Source of the DNA: Echinicola sp. 20G
Lineage (GTDB): Bacteria; Bacteroidota; Bacteroidia; Cytophagales; Cyclobacteriaceae
Assembly (NCBI RefSeq): GCF_015533855.1
Contig: NZ_AP024154.1
Span: forward strand, 3,230,501-3,294,500
Direction of reading: 5' to 3'
Length of the DNA stretch: 64,000 bases
The notes beneath the pieces were generated by a model. It did no database searches and was not told the origin of the DNA. It saw only the letters and a program-made list of their open reading frames with translations. Both the position numbers and the translations under genes were made by a program. Of the stretch, positions 53,309-62,247 are shown in pieces. Numbering within the stretch: the first letter of the stretch is position 1; each line of letters opens with the position of its first letter.

Positions 53309-53459
53309 TTTTAAAATTGTGTCAAAAACTTACAAATTTATTCCAATACCCGACCAGATAAGCCTAAAATGGCTTTTAAAATGAATTTCAAACGGTTTAG
53401 ATAATTTTAATAGTAAAATTGGACTTTCAAAATCGTTTCATGATTTTAAAATTGTATCA
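53309..53459 (-). promoter_or_regulatory. Promoter region of the fructan locus with a 16-bp direct repeat
   Basis: TTTTAAAATTGTGTCA at 53309-53324 and TTTTAAAATTGTATCA at 53444-53459 (15 of 16 identical, as read on the plus strand) flank a minus-strand -7-like element TAAATTTG at 53333-53340. The repeats may be binding sites for the AraC-type domain of the hybrid sensor; this is inference from position. Confidence 0.4.
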
Positions 53460-53467
53460 CTCCCCGA

Positions 53468-56209
53468 TCAATTTACTTTTTCGTGTTCTCTAAAGTCCGA
53501 AGGGGTCATGCCAAAATGATTTTTAAAAGCTGTAGAAAAATAGGCTGATGTGGTAAAGCCAACCTGAAATGCGATGTCTGCAATGGGGCTGTTTTCGTTG
53601 ACCAATAAGTGCTTGGCTTTTTTGAGACGTACTTTGTTTATGTAATCGTTGACACTGTAACCTAACAATGCTTTTACTTTTCTGTACAGCTGGCCTCTGG
53701 AAAGACCTATTTCTTCGCATATCTCATTTACTCCGAAATGAGGATTATGAAAATTCTTTTCAACGATTGATGTGAATTCACTGACAAACCGTTTATCGGG
53801 AGAAGTTTTTTTAGTTTTTGGGTTTTCAATGGGTAATTCATGAATATAATGTTCTCTTAATTTTTGTCTACTGGCCAGTAACATTTTGATTCGTTCTAGA
53901 ACCATGTTGAAATTAAAAGGTTTTGGAATATAATCATCTACTCCCAACCTAATGCCCAAAATACGTTCTTCTATTCCGCTTTTTGCTGAGATAACAATGA
54001 TAGGTATGTGAGAAGTCCTAAGGTCATTTTTGAGCTTACGGACTATGTCAAAACCGTTTTTATGATGAAGCATCAAGTCACAGGTGATCAGGTCTGGGAT
54101 TTCATCCATTGCTTTGGCCAGCCCGATTTCCACACTTTCGGCTTCCAATACTTGATAGTACTTGCTCAATTGCTGGGACAGGTAATTTCGAATTTGTTCA
54201 TCATCTTCTATGATTAAAATTGTTTGTTCCTTTATCCCCTCTTTTATTTGTACTTCCAAGCTTTCAGGTTCCTCGAAGTAGCCAATGTTTTCTTCCGAAA
54301 AGTACTGTTGCGTTGTTCCTTCGAGAATTTCAGATGCCTTGAAGTGATTTTTCCCAAGCTTGAGCGTTACCTGGAAAGTGGTGCCAATTCCTTCTTTGCT
54401 GTCGACTGAAATTTCCCCTTTATGCAAATCAATCAATTCCTTGCTTAATGCCAGTCCTATCCCGGTACCTGTTTTGGAAAATGTTTCACCTTGGTAAAAG
54501 CGATCAAAAACACGCTCCATGGATGAACTGGACATACCACTTCCTGAATCTTCTACTTTAATATTTACTGTATTGTCAAGAGAGACAGTAAATACCTTAA
54601 TCAAAATACTTCCTTTGTTAGAGGTGAATTTAAAAGCATTTGAAAGTAGGTTAAACATCACTTTATCCAACATCATGGGGTCAAACCAAGCTTTGATGGA
54701 ACGATCCTCTGTGATTAGCTTGAAAGTAATTTCATGGTTTCCGGCTGTTTTTCTAAATGAGGACATGATGTCTTCAATAAAAGGAATCAATTCTTGTTCT
54801 ACAGCCTTAACTTTCATTTTATGGTGATCAATCTTTCTCAGATCCATCAATTGATTGACCAGCCTGAGCAAGCGCATGGTGTTGTTACGGATAAGTGTCA
54901 GGTCATTTTTGAAAGGAGCAGTTTGATGGTTTTGCAATAAGTCTTCGACAGGTGCCTGGATAAGTGTGAGTGGTGTTCTGAATTCATGTGAAATATTGGT
55001 GAAAAACTCAAATTTCTGCTGGGTAGCCTCTTCAGCTTTTTTTGACAGTTTGAGCACTTTGTCCTTTTGCTCGGATATTTCTTTGTTTTTACTTTTTAAT
55101 TCCTCATTGATTTCCTGTTTTTCTCGGAGGGATTTGAAGACATAGGCCAGTGAAAGAATAGCTACAAATAAGGTAAATCCAAATCCAAATAGAAACGTTC
55201 TTTGGTTACGATAAATTTCCATTTGGGTGCTGATCCGTTCATTTTGCTTGGTGATGTTGGCTTGTTGGTCAATGATTTTATCCGTTTGCTGCTTCATGAT
55301 ACGGACATTTGAGGAATCGACGGCAGCGGTTTGGAGGATGTTTTCCTTTTCGAATTTCTCCCCTGTGAGAATTTTATAAGCGACTTCTATGGCCTTGTCC
55401 CCTCCTGTTGGATAGAAGAAAGTTGCATCTAAAATCCCATCGGAAACAGCCTGAATACCCCCATAAGGACCAGGAAGGGCATCCACACCAACAAACTTTT
55501 TACTAGTGATTTCCATGTCTTTTAAGACTTCGTAGGAGCCAATCGCCATGACATCATTGTGCCCAAAGATCAGGTCAAAATCACTGGATTGTTCTTGAAG
55601 AAGATGGGCTCTTAATCGATTCTTTGCGGTGTCCTTTTCCCACTCACCATTGATACTTTCAGCAATAGCGATATTTGTGCCTGAAAGAGCAGTGGTTAGT
55701 CCTCGATGTCTCTCGATGGCCGGAGAACTTCCCCTCAATCCCCACATTTCCACGATTTTTCCTTCCCCTTTAAGTAGGTTGCGAATATATTGGCCTGCGG
55801 AATAGCCTACTTCGTAATTATCTCCACCAACATAAGCAGAATATAAGTTAGAGGTGGTTTTTCTATCTACCACGATTACGGGAATTCCACTGTGGAACAC
55901 TTCTTCAATGATAGGAGTAATGGGAGCAGATTCATTGGGTGATACAATCAATAGATCAATACCCGTATCCATAAATGCCCTTATCTGCTGAATTTGAGTT
56001 TTATTATTGCCTTGAGCATCTTTGATTTCGAGAGAGAGTCCAGGATAGAAGCTGAGTTCTCTGTACATCTCCTCATGCATGGTCCTTCTCCAGGCATCAT
56101 TGCTGACGCATTGGGAAAAACCAATCTTGTATTGTGGGGCCTGCTCACCATTCCCACAAGAAAATAAAACAAACAATACGATGAAATATAGCCAGGTCTG
56201 GACTTTCAT
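53468..56209 (-). CDS. Hybrid two-component sensor with sugar-binding periplasmic domain (fructan HTCS)
   Basis: A 913-residue single-polypeptide regulator. Residues 1-18 look like a lipoprotein signal (VLFSC). Residues about 26-300 are a LacI/ribose-binding-protein-like periplasmic domain (YKIGFSQCVSNDAWR, IDLLIVSPNE, FDLIFGHNDVMAIGSYEVL). A transmembrane helix lies at about 339-358, a histidine kinase with His408 (FFTNISHEFRTPL) and ATPase motifs N524, DSGSG and GTGIGLAL at 405-620, a receiver with phospho-acceptor Asp711 and Lys763, and an AraC-type HTH at about 805-913. This architecture equals the known fructose-sensing HTCS of Bacteroides fructan loci (BT1754 type), in contrast to the usual beta-propeller HTCS. 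It should activate the downstream locus. Confidence 0.95.
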   Translation of the reverse strand: MKVQTWLYFIVLFVLFSCGNGEQAPQYKIGFSQCVSNDAWRRTMHEEMYRELSFYPGLSLEIKDAQGNNKTQIQQIRAFMDTGIDLLIVSPNESAPITPIIEEVFHSGIPVIVVDRKTTSNLYSAYVGGDNYEVGYSAGQYIRNLLKGEGKIVEMWGLRGSSPAIERHRGLTTALSGTNIAIAESINGEWEKDTAKNRLRAHLLQEQSSDFDLIFGHNDVMAIGSYEVLKDMEITSKKFVGVDALPGPYGGIQAVSDGILDATFFYPTGGDKAIEVAYKILTGEKFEKENILQTAAVDSSNVRIMKQQTDKIIDQQANITKQNERISTQMEIYRNQRTFLFGFGFTLFVAILSLAYVFKSLREKQEINEELKSKNKEISEQKDKVLKLSKKAEEATQQKFEFFTNISHEFRTPLTLIQAPVEDLLQNHQTAPFKNDLTLIRNNTMRLLRLVNQLMDLRKIDHHKMKVKAVEQELIPFIEDIMSSFRKTAGNHEITFKLITEDRSIKAWFDPMMLDKVMFNLLSNAFKFTSNKGSILIKVFTVSLDNTVNIKVEDSGSGMSSSSMERVFDRFYQGETFSKTGTGIGLALSKELIDLHKGEISVDSKEGIGTTFQVTLKLGKNHFKASEILEGTTQQYFSEENIGYFEEPESLEVQIKEGIKEQTILIIEDDEQIRNYLSQQLSKYYQVLEAESVEIGLAKAMDEIPDLITCDLMLHHKNGFDIVRKLKNDLRTSHIPIIVISAKSGIEERILGIRLGVDDYIPKPFNFNMVLERIKMLLASRQKLREHYIHELPIENPKTKKTSPDKRFVSEFTSIVEKNFHNPHFGVNEICEEIGLSRGQLYRKVKALLGYSVNDYINKVRLKKAKHLLVNENSPIADIAFQVGFTTSAYFSTAFKNHFGMTPSDFREHEKVN

Positions 56210-56341
56210 AAATTAGGTTTAGGTTACTTCGGGAGACTTAAGACCCATCTTGCTCTTGCGCTTTGACTTGTCAGTATAACAAATATGCTAAAAATGATGG
56301 ACTGTGGGAGCTTTTGAAAAAATAAAATCAGGGCAGGGCAC

Positions 56342-56377
56342 TAAATAGAAAAAGGTTGGCTTTTGAGACCAACCTTT
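56342..56377 (-). terminator. Terminator of the DUF4494 gene
   Basis: A 9-bp stem (AAAGGTTGG with CCAACCTTT, 9-base loop) lies 24 bases past the stop and is followed on the minus strand by TTCTATTT. Confidence 0.8.
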
Positions 56378-56400
56378 GTAGAAGATTATTTGTGGGAGTA

Positions 56401-57075
56401 TTATATGTCTTCTTCCTCTTCTTCAGAGCCAGTTTCTTCTGCATAAGCTTCTTCACCATCATCTTCCATGGATTCATTGGTAGGAATTTCTTCTTTATCA
56501 TAATGGCCTTCCGAATCGTCCTCCTCTTCTTCCGGTTCAGTTTGCTTCACATTGGCAGTTCGAGCTTCTTCCCTTCTTGCCTGATCAGCTTTGACTTCAC
56601 TGACAGGTTTAAGGTGAGAGGGTGGGGGAGGTAACAATTCCTCATCTTCGCTTTCATAAGGGAAGATCTCGACGATCGGACTTTCGTTGATATCAGGAAC
56701 CCTGAAAGTAACAAGCATATTGCTCAGGCTTTCATGAATTCTTTCGTAAGCTTCTTTGACATCATGAGCAGTTACCAACATATATTGGGTGACCTTCTTT
56801 TCCTTTCCACTGTCCGCGTCAGCCACTACATAGGTGATTTTACATTTGTGCCATACGTCAATGTCATCGTAGAAAAATACATCCACTATATTGCTCTTAC
56901 TGATATTGGTCACCTGAAAATCACCTCGGATGACACTGCCTAACATGTCGTATATCCGGGCCTCTGCTTCAGTAAAAGAAACCGCATCGATGAGGTATTG
57001 TTCTGACACATTTTTGAGCAAACCTTGCTCATTTTCCTTTGCGTATTTTACTTTGCACAAAAACCAAGTTCTCAT
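56401..57075 (-). CDS. DUF4494 protein with acidic C-terminal tail
   Basis: A 224-residue cytoplasmic protein. Residues 1 to about 150 match DUF4494, a Bacteroidota family: MRTWFLCKVKYAKENEQG, KNVSEQYLIDAVSFTEAEARIY and YMLVTAHDVKEAYERIHESL. The last about 65 residues are not part of the usual core and are strongly acidic, rich in Glu, Asp and Ser, ending in EEEEED. The tail is low-complexity and presumably disordered. Function is unknown. The gene stands alone behind the HTCS, divergent from the patatin-like gene, with its own terminator. Confidence 0.85.
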   Translation of the reverse strand: MRTWFLCKVKYAKENEQGLLKNVSEQYLIDAVSFTEAEARIYDMLGSVIRGDFQVTNISKSNIVDVFFYDDIDVWHKCKITYVVADADSGKEKKVTQYMLVTAHDVKEAYERIHESLSNMLVTFRVPDINESPIVEIFPYESEDEELLPPPPSHLKPVSEVKADQARREEARTANVKQTEPEEEEDDSEGHYDKEEIPTNESMEDDGEEAYAEETGSEEEEEDI

Positions 57076-57256
57076 TATTTTCCTTTATTTATACTATTGG
57101 TCGGCTAAGGTAATATCTAATGAAGAAAGCCCAAATAGAAATTTTCAAAATTACTCAAATCGTCTATTCTTTTTGAATTTGAATGATTTGACTTTTTGGG
57201 ATTGGAGTATAAATAACTGATGAAAAAGTGTATATTAACTTTTAAAAATACAATTT

Positions 57257-59536
57257 ATGTGGAATAGTGTTTTGCACAGCTTCCCAATACAATTGCTCAA
57301 ACTGCACCTAAAAAAAAATATAGCCTTGGTGGGGATTTGGGTGTTGTTGGTGTTGATTTTTTCTGGAAATTTTGGCAAGGTATTAGGAATTCCTTATTTG
57401 TTTTTGGATCCGGAATACCTTAACAGGGTATCGTGGCTGGGCTTTTTTTTGATGGGGATAGGCTTTGCTGTTTTTACCATGGCCTTCCATATGACTACCT
57501 ACATCATGGATGCAGCCAAGTTTCAGTTTTTGGCTGTTCTTTCAAGGCCATTCATTAGGTTTTGTATCAACAATAGTATAATTCCTTTTACAGCCTATCT
57601 TATTTATTTTTTGAGCGTCATCTTTTTTCAATTGGATAATGAGCTGGATGATCAATGGGAGATAGTGAAGTTTCTGTTAGGCTTCATGGGGGGCAATGTG
57701 CTTACTTTCTTATTGCTGTTCTCTTACTTTGCGCTAACAAATAAGGACTTCTTCGTGATGTTCACAGATACATTGGACAAAAGGCTGAGAAAGACAAAAG
57801 TATCCAGGGCCAATGTGATCAAACGCTATAAGGATAGAAAAAGAGCTGAGGGAAAAGTAGATACTTACCTGGATATTGACTTTAAGCTAAAGCCTGTCAG
57901 AGAGGACTTGGCCAGATTTGAAGGGAATAAACTCTTGAAGGTCTTTGACCAAAATCACCTTAATCTGTTCATCATTGAAACGGTGCTTGTAGGTGTTATT
58001 TTGTTTTTAGGCTTTTTTAGGGATTATGAGTTTTTACAGTTTCCAGCTGCCATGAGCGTAATGTTGATTTTTTCCATATTGACTTTATTGGTAGGAGCAT
58101 TGACCTTTTGGCTCAGGAGTTGGTCAACATTTGTAGCGATAGCCTTGTTTGTGATTTTTAATATGGCCTCTAGCACAACGATCATGAACCGTCCCCATTC
58201 TGCTTTGGGACTGGATTATGATGGCGATCCGGCAGAATATAACCTTGCGCGTTTGAGAACTTTATTACACCCTGATACCGTTTCCAAGGACAAGAACAAA
58301 GCTGTAGAGATTTTGAACAATTGGCGGGCAAAATTTCCAGTTGACGAGAAACCTAAGATGATGGTGATTACCTCCAGCGGAGGAGGACAAAGGGCAGCTT
58401 TGTGGACTTTACATGTATTGCAGCAAATGCACCAAAAAACCGGAGAAGGGTTTATGGAACATACCAGACTTTTTACAGGCGCTTCGGGCGGAGTTGTTGG
58501 GGCTGCTTTTTTTAGGGAATTATACCTTAGGTCTCTCCATGATGATTCGATTGATCTCACCGACCGTAAATATTTGGAACAAATTTCTTCTGATAACCTT
58601 AATCCTATCATTTTTACCTTAATGATCAATGACCTTTTGATCAGAAACCAGCATGTGACTTATAATGGAAGGAAGTATTTGCAGGATCGGGGATTTGCCT
58701 TTGAAAATCAGTTGAACATCAATACTCAAGGTGTATTGGATAAACCTTTGTCAGCATATGCAGAACCTGAGTTAAATGCTGATATTCCCTTGCTTCCTGT
58801 GACACCACTGATTGTAAATGATGGCCGTAAACTGTTTATTGCTCCGCACAGTATGAGCTATATGGGGATTTCAACTGAACAGCTCATCGGGGATGACGAA
58901 AAAAGTCAGTCGATAGACTTTTTGAGGTTTTTTAGTGGACAGGATGCGGGAAGCTTAAGATTTATCAGTGCACTGAGAATGGGGGCCACTTTCCCCTTTA
59001 TCACTCCTAACATCCAACTTCCTTCTGAGCCTCAAATGGAACTCATGGATTCTGGGTTGTCAGATAATTTTGGTATCAATGATGCTTTAAGGTTTTTGTA
59101 TGTCTTTGAAGATTGGATTGCGGAAAATACTTCTGGAGTAGTTTTGGTGACCATTAGAGATTCAGAGAAAAATCTCGAAATAGAGAAAAAGACACCTCCA
59201 ACCATCATGCAGAAGCTGTTTACTCCCCTTAAAAATATTTACATCAACTGGGACAACGTGCAAACCTTGAATAATGAAACGCTCTTTAATACGATGAAAG
59301 AAAAGGTTCCCTATGAACTTGATAGGGTTGAGTTTGAGTATTCGGCAAAGGATTTTGTGGAAAGGCAAAAGAACATGGAGCTAGGAGAAGATGTTGAAAA
59401 CAAGGAACTGGAAATCCAGCGGGCCTCACTGAACTGGAGGCTTACTGCGAGAGAGAAAAGTGATATTTTGAACTGTATCAATAGCTATCAGAACCAGCAG
59501 TCTTTGGAAAGATTAGCAGAAATTTTCAAGCAATAA
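57257..59536 (+). CDS. Membrane-anchored patatin-like phospholipase
   Basis: A 759-residue protein. The N-terminal half (about 1-310) holds several hydrophobic helices (about 22-40, 55-80, 95-120, 135-155, 230-250, 265-300), so the lipase is tethered to a membrane. The catalytic domain begins near residue 368: oxyanion motif GGGQR at 375-379, nucleophile Ser410 in GASGG, and dyad Asp598 in DSGLSDNFG. This is the patatin Ser-Asp dyad in order and spacing. It lacks the usual outer-membrane barrel of exported patatins (PlpD type). Lipid acyl hydrolase activity is expected; the substrate is unknown. It converges on the antiporter gene with only 24 bases between the stops. Confidence 0.82.
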   Translation: MWNSVLHSFPIQLLKLHLKKNIALVGIWVLLVLIFSGNFGKVLGIPYLFLDPEYLNRVSWLGFFLMGIGFAVFTMAFHMTTYIMDAAKFQFLAVLSRPFIRFCINNSIIPFTAYLIYFLSVIFFQLDNELDDQWEIVKFLLGFMGGNVLTFLLLFSYFALTNKDFFVMFTDTLDKRLRKTKVSRANVIKRYKDRKRAEGKVDTYLDIDFKLKPVREDLARFEGNKLLKVFDQNHLNLFIIETVLVGVILFLGFFRDYEFLQFPAAMSVMLIFSILTLLVGALTFWLRSWSTFVAIALFVIFNMASSTTIMNRPHSALGLDYDGDPAEYNLARLRTLLHPDTVSKDKNKAVEILNNWRAKFPVDEKPKMMVITSSGGGQRAALWTLHVLQQMHQKTGEGFMEHTRLFTGASGGVVGAAFFRELYLRSLHDDSIDLTDRKYLEQISSDNLNPIIFTLMINDLLIRNQHVTYNGRKYLQDRGFAFENQLNINTQGVLDKPLSAYAEPELNADIPLLPVTPLIVNDGRKLFIAPHSMSYMGISTEQLIGDDEKSQSIDFLRFFSGQDAGSLRFISALRMGATFPFITPNIQLPSEPQMELMDSGLSDNFGINDALRFLYVFEDWIAENTSGVVLVTIRDSEKNLEIEKKTPPTIMQKLFTPLKNIYINWDNVQTLNNETLFNTMKEKVPYELDRVEFEYSAKDFVERQKNMELGEDVENKELEIQRASLNWRLTAREKSDILNCINSYQNQQSLERLAEIFKQ

Positions 59537-59560
59537 TAAGGGAAATGGAGAGTGTTAAAT

Positions 59561-61582
59561 CTAAGACTCTCCAACTTCCTTTTCAAAAACTCCAAGCGAT
59601 TCAGGCTTACCTACGACATAAACAATGTCCCCAAATTTCAGTTTGGTTTCCCCATTGATATTCGAGGTGGTTTTTCCATCCCTTTTTAAAGCGACTAGGT
59701 TAATTCCCAGCCCTTCACGAAGGTTGATTTTTTTCAAGGGCTTATTAATATAATTTCCGCTATCCCGAGCAACTTTCAAACTGACAAAGTTTATTTCTGG
59801 CAGGTCAAGATTGAGGCGATCGCGACCATTGGTTTTGGTGGACCGGAACATTTCATAGTTATGGGAACGTACCTCTTCTGTGAAATCTTCGATTTCATCT
59901 TTGGCAATAAGGTACTTGTTAAGTACCCTGGTAAAGATCTCAATGGATGTTTCAAATTCCTCCGGGATAACTTCGTCAGCCCCCATGGAGAGGTTGGCCG
60001 ATATTTCGTTGACGTATCTTGTTCTTACGATAATCGAGGCGTTTTTTGTCAAGAGCCTGATGGCCGCAATGATGCTTTTGGTAGCATCACTGTTGCTAAT
60101 TGCAATGACTACTACACGAGCCCGATGGACATTGACGTGCTTGAGCACAATTTCATTGGAAGCGTCACCATAAATGATGGGCTCTCCTTTTTCAGCTTCC
60201 ACCCTGACCGTTTCCGGATTCATTTCAATGATGGAGTAAGGGATTTTCGCCCTTTTGGCTGCTTTGGACAGGTTCCTTCCGTTTAGTCCATAGCCAATGA
60301 TCACCAAGTGGTCTGATAATTCCTCCCCTTCAAAGTTGGCCATGGAAATGCTTCCTGCTGCACTGATGAATTTGGTTTTCAGCTGTTTGGGTAATGGAAG
60401 GTTGACGATCTTAAAAGATAAATTTTCCCTTTTATTGATAACAAAAGGTGTAATGGCCATGGTGATAATGGAAACAGCCAGAAAATATTGGTAATTGTTT
60501 TCATCCAATAACTCAAATTTAAGACCCTCTTTGGCGAGTAAAAGCGAAAATTCACCAATTTGAAATATTGAAAAGCCTACAATAAAAGCCTCTTTGAAGT
60601 CTACTCCAATAGAACGGACGGCTATGGCTGTCATGATGAATTTGATACTGAATACCATTAACACCAGTAAAAGAATGATTCCTATGTGCTGGAACAAAAA
60701 GCCCACATCAAACAGCATTCCCACTGAGACAAAGAAGAAGCTCAAGAAAATCTCCCGAAAGGGCAAGATTTTACCCGTAGCATGATGACTGTATTCGGAC
60801 TCACTGATGATCAAACCTGCCAAGAATGCTCCCAGTCCCAAAGAGAGCCCCATCAATGAAGTCAAGAAGGCTACTGAAAAACAAATCACGATGATACTTA
60901 GTAAAAAGAGTTCTTCATTTCTTGTCCTTGCAATGCGGTATAGTAGGTTCGGGATCAGGTATTTGGCCGATAGGATGGTGATCAGAATGACCAAGCCTCC
61001 TTTTACAATCATATAGAAAAGAGAAAGAAAGATATTGTCAGATTCCCCAGCCAACATTGGCGTCAATAGCATCATGGGAACAATAATAATGTCCTGAAAT
61101 ATCAAAATAGCCAAAATTGTCTTTCCGGTAAGGTTATTTACTTGACCTGACTCTTGGAGAAGCTTTAATACTATAGCAGTGCTACTTAAAGCCAAAAGAA
61201 AGCCAAAGAAAACGGCTACATTCCACTCAAAACCTAGAAAATAAGATGCAGTCGATGCAATTAAGATAGTTAGGGCTACCTGCAGGGAACCACCTATAAA
61301 GACCGCTTTTTTGATGGACATTAGGCTTTTGAGCGAAAACTCCATCCCAATTACAAAAAGCAACAAGATGACTCCTATTTCACTGAGTACATCCACTGTA
61401 GTAGAAGCATTAACAAGTGATAGCCCATAAGGTCCTGCAATGGCTCCCGTGAAAAGGAAACCAATGATGGTGGGAACCTTAAGTCGCATAAACAAAAGAA
61501 TTACCAAGGTAGCCAAACCAAAAATGATGACTATATCAGGCAACATAGGAAGCTCAGCGGAAGCAATTAAGTAATAATTCAT
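59561..61582 (-). CDS. CPA2-family monovalent cation:proton antiporter with RCK domains
   Basis: A 673-residue transporter of the KefB/RosB type. About 12 helices fill residues 10-400: LFTGAIAGPYGLSLV, ALSSTAIVLKLLQESG and GLSLGLGAFLAGLIISESEY are the family motifs. A TrkA-N (RCK) domain covers about 425-545 (VIIGYGLNGRNLSKAAK, then YGDASNEIVLKHVN, a Rossmann nucleotide site). A TrkA-C domain covers about 590-670. It exchanges K+ or Na+ for H+ at the inner membrane and is gated by nucleotide or redox state through RCK. A short inverted repeat (59547-59553 with 59566-59572) overlaps its 3' end and may end both convergent transcripts. Confidence 0.93.
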   Translation of the reverse strand: MNYYLIASAELPMLPDIVIIFGLATLVILLFMRLKVPTIIGFLFTGAIAGPYGLSLVNASTTVDVLSEIGVILLLFVIGMEFSLKSLMSIKKAVFIGGSLQVALTILIASTASYFLGFEWNVAVFFGFLLALSSTAIVLKLLQESGQVNNLTGKTILAILIFQDIIIVPMMLLTPMLAGESDNIFLSLFYMIVKGGLVILITILSAKYLIPNLLYRIARTRNEELFLLSIIVICFSVAFLTSLMGLSLGLGAFLAGLIISESEYSHHATGKILPFREIFLSFFFVSVGMLFDVGFLFQHIGIILLLVLMVFSIKFIMTAIAVRSIGVDFKEAFIVGFSIFQIGEFSLLLAKEGLKFELLDENNYQYFLAVSIITMAITPFVINKRENLSFKIVNLPLPKQLKTKFISAAGSISMANFEGEELSDHLVIIGYGLNGRNLSKAAKRAKIPYSIIEMNPETVRVEAEKGEPIIYGDASNEIVLKHVNVHRARVVVIAISNSDATKSIIAAIRLLTKNASIIVRTRYVNEISANLSMGADEVIPEEFETSIEIFTRVLNKYLIAKDEIEDFTEEVRSHNYEMFRSTKTNGRDRLNLDLPEINFVSLKVARDSGNYINKPLKKINLREGLGINLVALKRDGKTTSNINGETKLKFGDIVYVVGKPESLGVFEKEVGES

Positions 61583-61671
61583 CGAGTGAAATAAATGGAT
61601 CAGTTAATCTTGAATTTTAAAAATACAATAAGATCAATGAATTACATAAGTGCTGATGAAAATAGCTTTAC

Positions 61672-62166
61672 CTAATAGGCAAATCCAAAACGTTTATAAA
61701 TAAAATGCATCAGCCAAGCGGGGCCAATAAGTAGAAACTGTACATCCTTCAAAAATGATGGTTTCTTACCTTCAACTTTATGCCCATAAAACTGTAAGAT
61801 CCAAGCAACCACAAAGATCAACAGGCTAATGGCCCATAGTGGAACAGGAGAGACTATGGTAATTAAATTGGCCCAAAAAAGACAAAATGCAGCAAATAAG
61901 AACATTCCCAACGCCAACGGAGGGGACAGGGAGTAATAATAAAAAAGTACAATTGCTAGCGCTACTGTTGCCCAATTGGCAAATGGGCCAAGGTAAGGTG
62001 AAAGAAAGGCTATAGGTTCTGTGGGAATACTGAAAATTAGCCCGACAATACTGAAGAAGATGGCAGGAACACAGATCCAGTGAATTCTTTTATTTACTGG
62101 ATTTTGGTGACTTACGCCATATTCACTTAATAATTGATCTATTTTTCTTATGTTAGTTTGGGCCAT
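61672..62166 (-). CDS. DUF962/Mpo1-like membrane protein
   Basis: A 164-residue protein with about four transmembrane helices. The N-terminal part reads LLSEYGVSHQNPVNKRIHWICVPAIFF, with the H-x-N-x-x-N-K-x-x-H arrangement diagnostic for DUF962; the yeast homologue Mpo1 is an Fe(II)-dependent dioxygenase for 2-hydroxy fatty acids. A C-terminal HKVEGKKPSFLKDVQFLLIGPAWLMHF segment carries a further His. A similar lipid-oxidation role in bacteria is plausible but not established. It lies divergent from the DAO oxidoreductase and is separated from the antiporter gene by 89 bases. Confidence 0.85.
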   Translation of the reverse strand: MAQTNIRKIDQLLSEYGVSHQNPVNKRIHWICVPAIFFSIVGLIFSIPTEPIAFLSPYLGPFANWATVALAIVLFYYYSLSPPLALGMFLFAAFCLFWANLITIVSPVPLWAISLLIFVVAWILQFYGHKVEGKKPSFLKDVQFLLIGPAWLMHFIYKRFGFAY

Positions 62167-62247
62167 CGGAAAATGAATTTGTAATTAGTGGTTCAAGCTC
62201 ATTTAATTTAATGAATCTAGGCGGAAAATTATTTATCAAAAGAGATT

